From NCBI GenBank assembly GCA_913777945.1, contig CAJYTY010000018.1, forward strand, positions 34,202 through 98,201: DNA of 64,000 nucleotides, read 5' to 3'. The notes below the pieces were generated by a model. It ran no database searches. It saw only the letters and a list, made by a program, of their open reading frames with translations, and was not told where the DNA came from. The position numbers were made by a program, and so were the translations under genes. This document shows positions 9,046 through 18,992 of the stretch, in pieces; the stretch's first letter is position 1; the number at the start of each line of letters is the position of its first letter. The stretch is from an uncultured Acinetobacter sp. Its GTDB lineage: Bacteria; Pseudomonadota; Gammaproteobacteria; Pseudomonadales; Moraxellaceae.

Positions 9046-10191
9046 CTATTTAAGTAGTTTCCATTGACCGTTTTTCACCGTAATCATTACGCGTCCGCGT
9101 TGATCAAAACCACTATGATCCATAGCTGTCATAGTGTAGACCCCTTGCGTGGCAGGCAATTCCTTGGTTTGTTCCAATGCAGTTCTTAAGGCTTGACGAA
9201 ATTGTGCTGTTCCTGGTTTCGCTTGCTTGAGTGCAATCGGTACGGCTTTATTGAGTAATAGTCCAGCATCATAAACATTTGCACCAAAGGTGGCTGGAAC
9301 TACGCCATATAATGCTTTGTAATCGTTAATATATTTCTGTGCAATTTGTTTAGATGGATGATTATTTGGTACTTCATTAATCACCAGCATCAGACTTGCT
9401 GCTAGAATCGTATTTTCTACCTTCTTACCCCCAAGCTTTAAAAACTGATCTAAAGCTGCACCATGTGTCTGATACACTTGCCCGCGGTACCCTCGATCAT
9501 ATAACGCCACTTGTGGCGTAACTGCCGAACTTCCTGGCGCAGCGATTAAAATGGCTTGAGGCTTTTTCGCAACAAGTTTAAGTGCTTGTCCGGTGAGTGA
9601 TGTATCCTGACGCTGAAAAGATTCTTTTACTGTCACACTAATGCCATTTTTGGCTGCCAATATACTTATCACACGGCTCCAGTTTTCGCCGTATGGGTCG
9701 GCTGTGCCAATAAATCCAAGGGTTTTAATTTTTCGTTTGACCATATCTTGCACCAAAGCCTGTGCAATCAAATCATCATTTTGCGTGGTTTTAAACACCC
9801 ATTTACGCTGTGCATCCATTGGAACCACAACACCTGATGTACCCACAGGTGCCAAAAGTGGAACCCCTACTTTGGCAATAATTCCCAAAGCTGCCATTGC
9901 ATTTGGAGAACCTGACGGTCCAATAATGGCATCGACATTATTCTCCTTAATCAGTTTATTCATTGCCTTGACAGTCGCTGTGGGATCACTGCCATCATCG
10001 AGTGAGATGTAGCGAACATTTTCCGTGCCAATTTTTTTGGGTAACAGTGCAATCGTATTACGCTGTGGAATACCCACCATGGCAACGGGGCCACTTGATG
10101 ATGTCACAACACCTACGGTTATGTCGGCATGTACCATTGGTATAGCTGCACTTATGACTGCCGTGAAGCTCATAATTTTGGTTAACTTCAT
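9046..10191 (-). CDS. livK: Periplasmic branched-chain/aromatic acid-binding protein (LivK type)
   Basis: Solute-binding protein of the ABC importer, 381 residues, with a signal peptide (MKLTKIMSFTAVISAAIPMV, cleavage near HA-DI). The mature N-terminus ITVGVVTSSSGPVAMVG and the later GPSGSPNAMAAL are typical of the two-lobed ANF-receptor/HAAT fold. The frame is open to 10209, but GAGGAGAAGG lies inside that extension and points to ATG 10191. First gene of the six-gene operon livK-livH-livMG-livF-reductase-aldolase. Its promoter region holds a sequence nearly identical to one before iacH, suggesting shared induction by indole-3-acetate or a related acid. Confidence 0.87.
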   Translation of the reverse strand: MKLTKIMSFTAVISAAIPMVHADITVGVVTSSSGPVAMVGIPQRNTIALLPKKIGTENVRYISLDDGSDPTATVKAMNKLIKENNVDAIIGPSGSPNAMAALGIIAKVGVPLLAPVGTSGVVVPMDAQRKWVFKTTQNDDLIAQALVQDMVKRKIKTLGFIGTADPYGENWSRVISILAAKNGISVTVKESFQRQDTSLTGQALKLVAKKPQAILIAAPGSSAVTPQVALYDRGYRGQVYQTHGAALDQFLKLGGKKVENTILAASLMLVINEVPNNHPSKQIAQKYINDYKALYGVVPATFGANVYDAGLLLNKAVPIALKQAKPGTAQFRQALRTALEQTKELPATQGVYTMTAMDHSGFDQRGRVMITVKNGQWKLLK

Positions 10192-10571
10192 TTCAAACCT
10201 TCTCCTCATCAGTTTGACCCTAGATATTCAAAATTAGTTGAAATATCTAAGATATTACATTTATTAATTAAGCAGCTTTCATGCCACTTTTAACCAAAAA
10301 ATTAAATTTATTATTTAATATTTATCATATACTTAAAATATCATAAATTTTCAAAAACAGCATACCAATAAAGTATATTTTTCAACTATTTTTATGCACT
10401 AAATTATTACACTTTTATTGTAAAAAGCACCATTTTAATGACTATTTTTTCATCAAAAAATCGCATCATCTTGTTGTTCTTTAGCAAGAAAAATTAAAAT
10501 CGCCTCTTCTGATTAACCATTCATTTGTTTGAAAGGATCAACCAATACTGATTAATTTATCATCATAAAAA
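10192..10571. other. AT-rich gap upstream of livK
   Basis: The 445-bp gap between livK and the porin gene is very AT-rich and has no credible reading frame. It must contain the livK promoter. The notable elements are the motif at 10221-10251 and the porin terminator at its far end, each listed separately. Confidence 0.6.
10221..10251 (-). promoter_or_regulatory. Candidate operator before livK, shared with iacH
   Basis: An imperfect palindrome with TAGATATTCAA (10221-10231) and TTGAAATATCTA (10238-10249). Within it, TTAGTTGAAATATC (10234-10247, plus-strand reading) differs at one position from the sequence before iacH. It lies 43 bp upstream of the livK ATG. A MarR-type regulator such as the one at 2883-3353 is the likely binder, by inference. 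Confidence 0.55.
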
Positions 10572-10601
10572 AACGCAAATGATAAATTCGTCATTTGCGT
10601 T
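10566..10601 (-). terminator. Rho-independent terminator of the porin gene
   Basis: Perfect 11-bp stem AACGCAAATGA (10572-10582) and TCATTTGCGTT (10591-10601) with an 8-base loop. Read on the minus strand it is followed by a T-run. It sits 36 bases after the porin stop codon. Confidence 0.85.
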
Positions 10602-10636
10602 GCTGCTTAAATGTAACCTGACATGTAGTTGCTGAT

Positions 10637-11893
10637 TTAAAATTGATAACTATAAGTTGCGATGAAGCGTGTTTCGTTATAGTCGGTGCCTCTTGAGTAG
10701 GCCGTACCGTATTTTAAATCTGTGCGAATATGCATCACCTCCAGCCCAATTTCCTTAAATTGCCCAGTGGGTACAATATATTTTAGTGAAATACTTTTTT
10801 CTGTCTCCTTGTTATCTTTGAAACCTTCTCGCGTAATATCGCTACCGTGTAAATAGCGTAATGTACTTTTTAAACCCGGCATGCCAAGCTCTGCAAAGTC
10901 ATAACGATATAAGACATGCCACGTGAGTTCATTGGGTTTGACAAAGCCTAGATTTGACCATGCGTGTAGATATGGCTGAGGTACATAGCCTGCTAGCGTT
11001 GGAAATGTTGAAGCACCGTCATTTTTACGGACGCCGCTCATTAGCGTATGATTTCCATCCTGAAGCGTTGTCATTACTCCATAAACCTGATTATCTATTG
11101 TTCCATATAGGGCTTGACCATCTTCAGTGTTATGAAAGTAACGAGCATCCACCTTAATCTTGGTTGAACCAACGTGAGTAGAATAGGCAAAGTTTAGATA
11201 TTGTTGACGGTAGATATCTTCAAGTTGTCCCCACCAATACGATGCAGTCCAATGTGTATTGAACATATAATCTAAACCAATAAGATTTAATCCATCACTC
11301 TCATAACGCGGTGCATTCGGTCTAAACAAGCTCAACTTGCGAAAATGATCATCATTTCTGGCATTAATTCGAGTAACACGGCCAGCTGTAATTTTAAGCT
11401 TTTCAAGTTCTGAACTTTCGAGCATTGCACCTGAATATGTAGTTAAGAGCTGTCTTGAATCATCGATATACACAATAGGGTTCTTTGGAAGTAACTCGCC
11501 TATTTTTAGTTCAGTTTTATTGTATTTCAGTTTAATCGTTGCGCCAAACTTTGCATAATCTCGATCTTGTCGACCTGTATCCAGATCATAAGGAATGATT
11601 GTATCGGCACGTGATACATTATGGTTATTCAAACGTAGTGCGTATTGTGCACTTGCATCGACGCCCAATTGAATTGGTGTATTTGTATAACCAGACTCAT
11701 AACGACCCATAAATGCTTGTGACCAACTACCAATATTTTCAGTTTCGACATCCTTAAACTCACGCTCTATATAAAAGTTACGCAGATCAACTGAAAGTTT
11801 TTGATCTTTAAAAAAATCTGCATAGGCAACACTTAAAGAGCATGTGCTTATAAAAAACATGCTCACACATCTAAAATTAAAATACTGATTCAC
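10637..11893 (-). CDS. OprD-family outer-membrane porin
   Basis: Outer-membrane channel of the OprD family, 418 residues, ending in aromatic FIATYSYQF, typical of beta-barrel proteins inserted by the Bam complex. A signal peptide (about residues 1-25, cleavage near AYA-DF) precedes the mature start. The N-terminal KLSVDLRNFYIEREF parallels TVELTTRNFYFDRDY of the hca-operon porin at 44213-45463, so the two are paralogues. It lies alone between the livK operon and the iac operon, with its own terminator and a motif like the iacH/livK one 52 bp upstream. Inferred role: outer-membrane entry of the acid taken up by the adjacent importer. Confidence 0.82.
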   Translation of the reverse strand: MNQYFNFRCVSMFFISTCSLSVAYADFFKDQKLSVDLRNFYIEREFKDVETENIGSWSQAFMGRYESGYTNTPIQLGVDASAQYALRLNNHNVSRADTIIPYDLDTGRQDRDYAKFGATIKLKYNKTELKIGELLPKNPIVYIDDSRQLLTTYSGAMLESSELEKLKITAGRVTRINARNDDHFRKLSLFRPNAPRYESDGLNLIGLDYMFNTHWTASYWWGQLEDIYRQQYLNFAYSTHVGSTKIKVDARYFHNTEDGQALYGTIDNQVYGVMTTLQDGNHTLMSGVRKNDGASTFPTLAGYVPQPYLHAWSNLGFVKPNELTWHVLYRYDFAELGMPGLKSTLRYLHGSDITREGFKDNKETEKSISLKYIVPTGQFKEIGLEVMHIRTDLKYGTAYSRGTDYNETRFIATYSYQF

Positions 11894-11944
11894 TTAACAC
11901 CCCAATAAAAAGAAACTATTTTTGTATAAAAAATATCCTTTTTA

Positions 11945-11962
11945 TTGATTGAAAAGTCAATT
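11945..11962 (-). promoter_or_regulatory. Candidate operator/-35 region before the porin gene
   Basis: TTGATTGAAAAGTCAATT (plus-strand reading) contains an ATTGA/TCAAT inverted repeat and matches the iacH motif at 14 of 18 positions. On the minus strand it gives TTGACT, followed 17 bases later by GATATT, a plausible sigma-70 pair 52 bp before the ATG. Confidence 0.45.
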
Positions 11963-12323
11963 TTTGAGATGCACCATTAAAGTCCAAAATTTCACTTAAA
12001 CTTGTTTAAATTCAATATTTTCACCATCTTGATTCACTTTTAGTGTCCAAAAAAGAATTGATCATTTAAAACCTGTAAAAAAACTGAATTTTCAACTAAT
12101 TTACGACTAATAAATCATGTTTTAGACATTTCTTGTTTCAAACAAGTGATTAATTTATTAGTAATGCACTATTTTGATAATTGATTTTTTAAATAATTTT
12201 AATCTTATTAATTTAAATTATATTACAAGAAAGATAGATTTTATAAATTTTTAAAAAATTACAGAAAAAAATATAGAATTGATTCAATCAATCTATATAG
12301 TTGCTTTAATAAAATTTTAAAGT
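11963..12323. other. AT-rich gap upstream of the porin gene
   Basis: The remainder of the 471-bp gap between the porin and iacG is AT-rich, without a credible reading frame, repeat array or RNA gene that I can recognise. The iacG terminator lies at its right end. Confidence 0.5.
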
Positions 12324-12354
12324 TTGGCATTCAATATTTAAATAAGAATGCCAA
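12324..12354 (-). terminator. Probable terminator of the iac operon
   Basis: A 9-bp inverted repeat, TTGGCATTC (12324-12332) and GAATGCCAA (12346-12354), 10 bases after the iacG stop. Read on the minus strand it is followed by a moderately T-rich stretch. The loop is long and AT-rich, so efficiency is uncertain. Confidence 0.6.
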
Positions 12355-12364
12355 GAATAATACT

Positions 12365-13342
<978 letters not shown>

Positions 13343-13365
13343 TTATTTTTTAAATCTCATCTGAT

Positions 13366-14322
13366 CTAGATATCCAAGACCAGTCGGGCCGATTTGGCGC
13401 GCGAGCAACACACCAGAATCTGCTCGTTATCGGCTTTCTCTTCGTCGGTAAAATATACATCCCGATGATCTGGCTCACCCTCAAGCACATCACACATACA
13501 CGTTCCGCATACACCTTGTTCACAAGACATTTCAATACAAATTCCTTCACGCGCCAAGGCAGACAAAATGGTTTCTTCTGCATGCACGCGAATGGTTTTA
13601 CCGGAGCGCTTGGCGACCACATCAAAAGCATCGCCGCTCAGATCAGCTTCAACCTGAAAATATTCTTTGTGAATCCGCTGATCTGGAAGCTTATGAGCTT
13701 TGGCTAAATTAATTACCCAGTCCATGAATCCATTTGGGCCACAGGTATAAATATGTGTATAATCTAGAAGATGCTGCATAAATTGTTCAAAAAATTCCCG
13801 ATGATTTGCACCCTGATCTTTAAAATGAAAGGTGGTGTAGCTGGCCAGTGGTCCGTGTTTAAGCTCATCCACAAATGCGCTACTTTGTTCACTTTTAGCA
13901 CAGTAATGCAGCTCAAATGATGCATTTTCTTGGTGTAACGCATACGCCATCGCAATTAACGGCGTAATACCGATTCCACCCCCAACCAAAATGCTGTGGC
14001 GTGCTTTGTGCAATGGAAATAAATTTTTAGGTTGACTGACCTTTAACTGCATGCCAGTTTGAATCTCGTCATATGCTGAACGCGATCCACCACGTGAGTC
14101 GGGATCATTTAATATACCTATTCGAAAAATCCCTTCTTGCTGTGGGTTTTGACACAAGGAATACTGACGAATCAGACCATTTGGCAGATGTAAATCGACA
14201 TGCGCACCCGCCTCTACACAAGGTAAGCAAATACCCTTTCGTGCTGATTCAAGTTCAAGCACGACTACATTTTCACCTTGAATCTGACGATTTTTTACAA
14301 TTACATCATAAAGTCCAGTCAT
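13366..14322 (-). CDS. iacF: Ferredoxin-NAD(P) reductase of the IacCD oxygenase (IacF)
   Basis: Electron-transfer protein of 318 residues in the phthalate/vanillate dioxygenase reductase family. The N-terminal FMN/FAD-binding domain contains RQYSLC (about 54), the nucleotide domain contains GGGIGITPLIAMA (about 114), and the C-terminal plant-type [2Fe-2S] ferredoxin carries CEQGVCGTC with a later cysteine (about 270-310). It passes electrons from NAD(P)H to the Rieske oxygenase IacC/IacD. GAGG precedes the start. Between iacE and iacG in one operon. Confidence 0.88.
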   Translation of the reverse strand: MTGLYDVIVKNRQIQGENVVVLELESARKGICLPCVEAGAHVDLHLPNGLIRQYSLCQNPQQEGIFRIGILNDPDSRGGSRSAYDEIQTGMQLKVSQPKNLFPLHKARHSILVGGGIGITPLIAMAYALHQENASFELHYCAKSEQSSAFVDELKHGPLASYTTFHFKDQGANHREFFEQFMQHLLDYTHIYTCGPNGFMDWVINLAKAHKLPDQRIHKEYFQVEADLSGDAFDVVAKRSGKTIRVHAEETILSALAREGICIEMSCEQGVCGTCMCDVLEGEPDHRDVYFTDEEKADNEQILVCCSRAKSARLVLDI

Positions 14323-14358
14323 TGCTGCCTCACTGATTATGTTGATGTTTTATGCGGT

Positions 14359-15096
14359 TTAGCGCATGAACAAGCCACCATTAATGTCCCATGTGGCACC
14401 CGTTACAAAACCAGCATTTGGACTGGCCAAAAGCGCGCATGTTTGAGCAATAAACTCCATATTGCCTAAAGCCTTGACTGGAATATTGTCGATAAATTGA
14501 TTTATTTTCGCTGTTGGAACCACGCTATGAACCATTGGGGACTCTAACGGGCCGGGTGCAATCGCGTTTACCGTCACACCCGAGGCTGCAAACTCTTTGG
14601 CAAAAATCTTGCTTAAAGTCACAATTGCGCCTTTAGATGCGGCATAGTGAGCACCTGTTGCGGTTCCTCCATTTTGACCTGCCAGAGACGCAATATTAAC
14701 GATTCGACCAAAGCCTTTATTGGCCATATACTTGCCAATCAACTGACATGCCTGAAAGGTTCCTCTCTGATTAACTTGTGTAATCTGATCAAAATCATCT
14801 GCGGTGATTTCAAGCACAGGCGTTGCCTTGGTCATGGTGGCATTGTTGATCAGTACATCTAAGCCATTAAATTGTTGATCAATCCATGTAATAGCCGCTT
14901 TAAAATCTTGCTCTTTTGAAATATCTAGCTTGAGCGGATACAGATTTTGAGCATAAGCGCTTAAACTTACGGCCTGCTGTGCTTTTTCCAACGTACTGGC
15001 AGATAAAATGACCTGATGCCCCAACTGCGCAAAATGCTCTGCAATTACATAACCAAGCCCTGAGGATGCTCCGGTCACCAATACAACTTGCTGCAT
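14359..15096 (-). CDS. iacE: Short-chain dehydrogenase (IacE)
   Basis: NAD(P)-dependent short-chain dehydrogenase, 245 residues. The cofactor motif is TGASSGLGY (about 8-16), NNAT is at about 86, and the catalytic Ser-Tyr-Lys set is visible as IASLAGQ with YAASKGA (about 151). In IAA degradation IacE acts early together with IacA, on the oxidised indole side, before the dioxygenase step; the exact reaction is from family knowledge. GGAG precedes the ATG. Operon position matches iacE. Confidence 0.85.
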   Translation of the reverse strand: MQQVVLVTGASSGLGYVIAEHFAQLGHQVILSASTLEKAQQAVSLSAYAQNLYPLKLDISKEQDFKAAITWIDQQFNGLDVLINNATMTKATPVLEITADDFDQITQVNQRGTFQACQLIGKYMANKGFGRIVNIASLAGQNGGTATGAHYAASKGAIVTLSKIFAKEFAASGVTVNAIAPGPLESPMVHSVVPTAKINQFIDNIPVKALGNMEFIAQTCALLASPNAGFVTGATWDINGGLFMR

Positions 15097-15107
15097 ATCC
15101 AGATCTC

Positions 15108-15593
15108 CTACAAGATGTAACTAATACCTGAGAGCGTATCGGTTGAGTTGACCAGATTGACGATCTTTCGCTGAATTTTAAGATGGCCTTCGTTTTGGCG
15201 TACCAAGTGATAGGTAATATCGGCGGTGTAGTGCTTTAAAGCTTCTTTACGAAATTCACGCAGGTTTTGTGCGCAGCGCAATACAATTTGATTGTCTTTA
15301 TCTTCAATCACTCGCACCCGTGAAATACTGCGCACGGTATTGGCTTTCGGAGACGTCGAAATCGCTTCGCCATTTTCAAGCCGCTCGACCCGGAGCTTAC
15401 GCATATGATGATCGTCATAAGCATAGTTCAGATGATTTTCGTAGTCGGTGAGTTTCGGATCGATAGGAATAATATAGGTTCCTTTTTCTTCCCAAAGCGA
15501 TAACCAGTCACGGTATTCGGCGTGATCGAGCATATCGGCTTCTGCCCAGATAAAAGCGGTCACTTCATTCAGTACATTTAAATTTATATTCAT
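15108..15593 (-). CDS. iacD: Ring-hydroxylating oxygenase small subunit (IacD)
   Basis: Beta subunit of an aromatic-ring dioxygenase, NTF2-like fold, 161 residues. The frame is open to 15629 and would overlap iacC, but AAGGAG lies 6-7 bases before ATG 15593 (MNINLN), which I take as the start. DHAEYRDWLSLWEEKGTYIIP is typical of the family (EYxDWL, about 25). It pairs with the Rieske alpha subunit directly upstream. Together they should turn the oxidised indole-acetate intermediate into catechol. Confidence 0.87.
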   Translation of the reverse strand: MNINLNVLNEVTAFIWAEADMLDHAEYRDWLSLWEEKGTYIIPIDPKLTDYENHLNYAYDDHHMRKLRVERLENGEAISTSPKANTVRSISRVRVIEDKDNQIVLRCAQNLREFRKEALKHYTADITYHLVRQNEGHLKIQRKIVNLVNSTDTLSGISYIL

Positions 15594-15604
15594 GCTGCTC
15601 TCCT

Positions 15605-16882
15605 TTACGCCGTCATCATCTTTTTCCATTGCTGATACGCAGCACGCATGCCGGTTTCTGCACTGACATCACTTTTTAAACCATCTTCAGTGGCTACTTC
15701 TTCTGGTAAACCACGATTGAGCATAATCCATAGATCCTGACCAGCTTTAGCACCATGCTGAACTCGCTCCCACGCCTCAGAGTCGTCTGGTGTACCAAAG
15801 CCAAATGGCCCCTGAAAATGTTCATGCAAGCGCAAACGGTACTGATTGGCAATTTGCGGACCACCGTCCATAGTAATGACGGCGTGATGAATTTCGGTTT
15901 CATCTACAGAAATCGGTTGCATGACACGGAAAAATGCCATGGAGCAAGCGATATTCGGAAAAAGATTTAAATTGAACCCAGAACCACCTACCGCTCGTAC
16001 AATACGGCGTACTTCAAGCTCTGCATGGCCTTCATCGCGAAGTGCCTGAGCTAAATCTTCAAAACGCTCCTGAATTGGTCGCTCCATCAGTTCTTCATCC
16101 AGATCAACCAGCTCTGGAATCATCACCATTACGCTGTGGCCATTGCCTAGATCTTCGACATAACCCGGCTGATCTTCAAAATTAAAGAGCGCTTCGGTTT
16201 GCTGATCGACCGAACTTAAGAAAGATTTGTGTACCAAAGGAAAATGGTAGGCATCTGTGGTGTTTTCTAGCTGGATTTTCCAGTTTCCTGGAAAACGAAA
16301 GCGATGCTCACCCAGCACTTTAATTGGATAACCTGCACCTTGTTTCATAAACAGATCAATCCATTTTTTTGCAGGCCCTAAAAAGTCACTTAATGGTTCA
16401 ATATCATCTTTAAAGGTGGCAAAAATCATGCCGTTGTACTCTTCCACCCGAAGACGAAATAATGGCAGCTCACTTTTATCCAGACACTCTCCGTAGCTTT
16501 CAGGTGATGGTACGCCACGCAACGAACCATCGAGTGCATAACTCCAGCCGTGATAAGGACAAACAAAACTGTTGGTTTTGCCTTTTTTGTGCTCACATAC
16601 GGTCGCTGCGCGATGACGACAACGGTTTAGCAACACATGAACATTCTTTTTGCGATCGCGTACCACCACCACGGGTTGTTGACCGATATTAATGGTTTTG
16701 TAACTCCCGCTTTCCGGAATTTCACTGGCATGCGCCACCCATACCCATGTGCTGTAGTAGATTTTTTGCATTTCATCGTCAAAAATTTTTGCGTCTGTGT
16801 ATAACGAGGTATGTGCGCGGTCTGTCTGAACCAGATGGGCGTAATCGGTTTCATCCGGTCGCATTGGAATTAAACTGTTCAT
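15605..16882 (-). CDS. iacC: Rieske ring-hydroxylating oxygenase large subunit (IacC)
   Basis: Catalytic alpha subunit, 425 residues. The Rieske [2Fe-2S] ligands are seen as CRHRAA and CPYHGW (about 87-110), and the mononuclear-iron motif as ENTTDAYHFPLVH (about 206-218). It opens the aromatic ring chemistry with O2 and electrons from IacF. In characterised IAA degraders this oxygenase produces catechol from dioxindole-type intermediates. AAAGGAATAAGT precedes the ATG; iacI lies two bases upstream. Confidence 0.88.
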   Translation of the reverse strand: MNSLIPMRPDETDYAHLVQTDRAHTSLYTDAKIFDDEMQKIYYSTWVWVAHASEIPESGSYKTINIGQQPVVVVRDRKKNVHVLLNRCRHRAATVCEHKKGKTNSFVCPYHGWSYALDGSLRGVPSPESYGECLDKSELPLFRLRVEEYNGMIFATFKDDIEPLSDFLGPAKKWIDLFMKQGAGYPIKVLGEHRFRFPGNWKIQLENTTDAYHFPLVHKSFLSSVDQQTEALFNFEDQPGYVEDLGNGHSVMVMIPELVDLDEELMERPIQERFEDLAQALRDEGHAELEVRRIVRAVGGSGFNLNLFPNIACSMAFFRVMQPISVDETEIHHAVITMDGGPQIANQYRLRLHEHFQGPFGFGTPDDSEAWERVQHGAKAGQDLWIMLNRGLPEEVATEDGLKSDVSAETGMRAAYQQWKKMMTA

Positions 16883-16884
16883 AC

Positions 16885-17427
16885 TTATTCCTTTAAACTC
16901 TCTATTGTTTGGCTTGCCGTTTCGGGTACAGGTAGTTGATCTTCACTATCCCAATACGCAACTGGCCGGCTAAAAATATTTTGCGTTTGAAAATGGCTGA
17001 TTTTCCAGCACCCCACAGGGTCACGTTTAAATTGAACGGTCAGCTTTGCGGCATTTAAATGTGCTTTTCCATCTCGAAAAGTCGATGTTTGTAACATCAT
17101 CCAGCGCCCTGTGGCGCAATCTTGATCGACCTCAATTTGTTCCGAATTCACAAAATGAGCATTCATAAAAAAATGTGAGTCGTGTTGAGTGTATTTTGCA
17201 AACATGTTTGCAATTGCTTCGCTTCCTCGATACCGACCAAAGGTATTTTGATAACGCTGACCAATACCTTCCCAGATCGCATCTTGATCAAACAATGCCA
17301 TTAATAATTGAAGATCTGTATCTGCACCTAAACCATCGCAAAGCTCCATATAACGATGCAAGATATGGCGCACTGTATTGATGGCTTCTAGCTGATCAAG
17401 ACGCTCAAGAATGTGATGTTCAATCAT
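16885..17427 (-). CDS. iacI: SnoaL/NTF2-like protein (IacI)
   Basis: A 180-residue SnoaL-like (NTF2 fold) protein. ILHRYMELCDGLG (about 23) and the AIWEG/GRYRGSEAIANMF segment (about 52-75) are typical of this fold. Its place between iacB and iacC matches iacI of Acinetobacter iac operons. The biochemical role of IacI is not settled; members of this fold act as isomerases, hydratases or dioxygenase small subunits. Confidence 0.8.
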   Translation of the reverse strand: MIEHHILERLDQLEAINTVRHILHRYMELCDGLGADTDLQLLMALFDQDAIWEGIGQRYQNTFGRYRGSEAIANMFAKYTQHDSHFFMNAHFVNSEQIEVDQDCATGRWMMLQTSTFRDGKAHLNAAKLTVQFKRDPVGCWKISHFQTQNIFSRPVAYWDSEDQLPVPETASQTIESLKE

Positions 17428-17441
17428 GATGTGCTCTCTGA

Positions 17442-17801
17442 TCAGTGTTGAATAATCAATTCACGCCCTACACGCGCTTCAACTTTGCAGTATTTCCAGA
17501 GTTTGTACGGGCCGTCTCCCACCACGGTGGTTCGAAACAGATTACATGCGGCATGAACGGTTTCAATATCTGGTACATCTGCCAGCAGATAGGTTGTCCA
17601 TGGCCAACCTGAACTTGGCCCAACCATACTTTGGTCATCATCAAGATTACCCAACACCGTTACCCCTGAGAGCGTATGAATTCCATGCCACATTTCACCA
17701 AATGCAGCCCATACCGCTTTAGCTTCTGATGGTTCTGCATCGAAGAAGTTCTGGTTGATCCCCATGCAAAACAAAACACGTAGAGATGATTTTTTTTCCA
17801 T
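17442..17801 (-). CDS. iacB: Small dimeric alpha/beta-barrel-like protein (IacB)
   Basis: A 119-residue protein of unknown catalytic role that consistently accompanies iacA. It resembles ferredoxin-like alpha/beta-barrel proteins in length and in its alternation of beta strands (LRVLFCMGI, WPWTTYLLADV). AGGAGCTTAAAACA precedes the ATG. It lies 19 bases after iacA and 14 bases before iacI. The name follows from position and recognisable similarity rather than from catalytic motifs. Confidence 0.75.
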   Translation of the reverse strand: MEKKSSLRVLFCMGINQNFFDAEPSEAKAVWAAFGEMWHGIHTLSGVTVLGNLDDDQSMVGPSSGWPWTTYLLADVPDIETVHAACNLFRTTVVGDGPYKLWKYCKVEARVGRELIIQH

Positions 17802-17820
17802 TGTTTTAAGCTCCTAAAAA

Positions 17821-18990
17821 TTACAAATAACCCGGCGTTGGATCTAAACCAAAACTCATTGCACCCGCATTGAGTAAGGATGCATCTCCCATAAAGGCAT
17901 GCTGAGTGACCACGTTGGCATCATTGACAAAACGGCTAAACGGATTGTGGGTATAGATTGCAGTCATACCCGCCAGCATTTGCATAGTGCGCGTCACCTC
18001 TGCTGAAATACGGACGGCATGCGTACAAGCCAAACGCATATCGCGAATATGTTCTGGAATGGGTGTTTGTCCTGTAATGATCTCACTCCAGACCCGATCC
18101 ATTGTTTGGTAGAACCATGCTTTCGCAGATTGAAATTCGGCATCGGCCTTAGCAAATTCATATTGTGTTACGGGACGCTGTGCGATTTCGGCACCCCCAG
18201 TAATTGATGCTTTGCCGGGAGCTAATTGTTTAAATTCGTCTAGCGCTGCCGCTGCGATACCAATTCCCACCACCGAAAGCACCTGTGTGGCAAAAGAAAG
18301 TGATGGATATTTAAAAAAAGGCTCAGGCAATGTAGAAGCAGCACCGCGAATAAAGGTCCAGTCTTCTTTCACCAGTACATCATTTACAATCAAGTCATGA
18401 CTGCCGGTACCTTTAAGCCCTACGGTGTCCCATGTCATATCAATTTGTACTTGGTTCGCCGGAATCACCGCCATCCGTGGCAACTGTGCCACACCCTCAT
18501 CGCTGCGTGGAGAAATACCCACACCGACTATATCGGCTCCCATGCATCCACTTGAAAATTTCCAGCGTCCAGTCACCCGTATACCCTCTTGTGTCATTTG
18601 AGCGGCTTGGGGTGGGAAAATACCGCCTGCAAACACAACATCAGGCCCATCTTTGTAAATTTCGTGCAGCGTTGCCTCTGGCAATCCCGCCAAATAGGCA
18701 GGACTCATTCCGAAACTCGCCACCCATCCCACCGAGCCATCAGCCATAGCAATACGCTCAATGAGTTCACAAAATTTTCGCGGCGAACACTCGTCTCCAC
18801 CAAAACGTTTGGGTACCAAAGCACGGTATACTCCTAATGCCTTGAGCTTCTCGATTACGTCAAGCGACACATAGCCTTGTTCATCGAATTCACCAGTACA
18901 GGCACGCTCCCTGATCTCGACGCAAAAATCATCGAGCTGAACATCATGATTGATCTGGTGGGTTAAACTCATTCGAGATAATCCATTCAT
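17821..18990 (-). CDS. iacA: Acyl-CoA-dehydrogenase-fold flavin monooxygenase (IacA)
   Basis: Flavin-dependent indole-3-acetate monooxygenase, 389 residues, in the HpaH/HsaA group: acyl-CoA dehydrogenase fold used with free reduced flavin. Motifs are ADGSVGWVASFG (about 86), VTGRWKFSSGC (about 138), WDTVGLKGTGSHD (about 185) and a C-terminal VNDANVVTQHAFM. IacA carries out the first oxidation of IAA, and A. baumannii IacA is known to make indigo from indole. AAAGGAGATG lies within the end of iacH, two bases from it. Confidence 0.9.
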   Translation of the reverse strand: MNGLSRMSLTHQINHDVQLDDFCVEIRERACTGEFDEQGYVSLDVIEKLKALGVYRALVPKRFGGDECSPRKFCELIERIAMADGSVGWVASFGMSPAYLAGLPEATLHEIYKDGPDVVFAGGIFPPQAAQMTQEGIRVTGRWKFSSGCMGADIVGVGISPRSDEGVAQLPRMAVIPANQVQIDMTWDTVGLKGTGSHDLIVNDVLVKEDWTFIRGAASTLPEPFFKYPSLSFATQVLSVVGIGIAAAALDEFKQLAPGKASITGGAEIAQRPVTQYEFAKADAEFQSAKAWFYQTMDRVWSEIITGQTPIPEHIRDMRLACTHAVRISAEVTRTMQMLAGMTAIYTHNPFSRFVNDANVVTQHAFMGDASLLNAGAMSFGLDPTPGYL

Positions 18991-18992
18991 TG

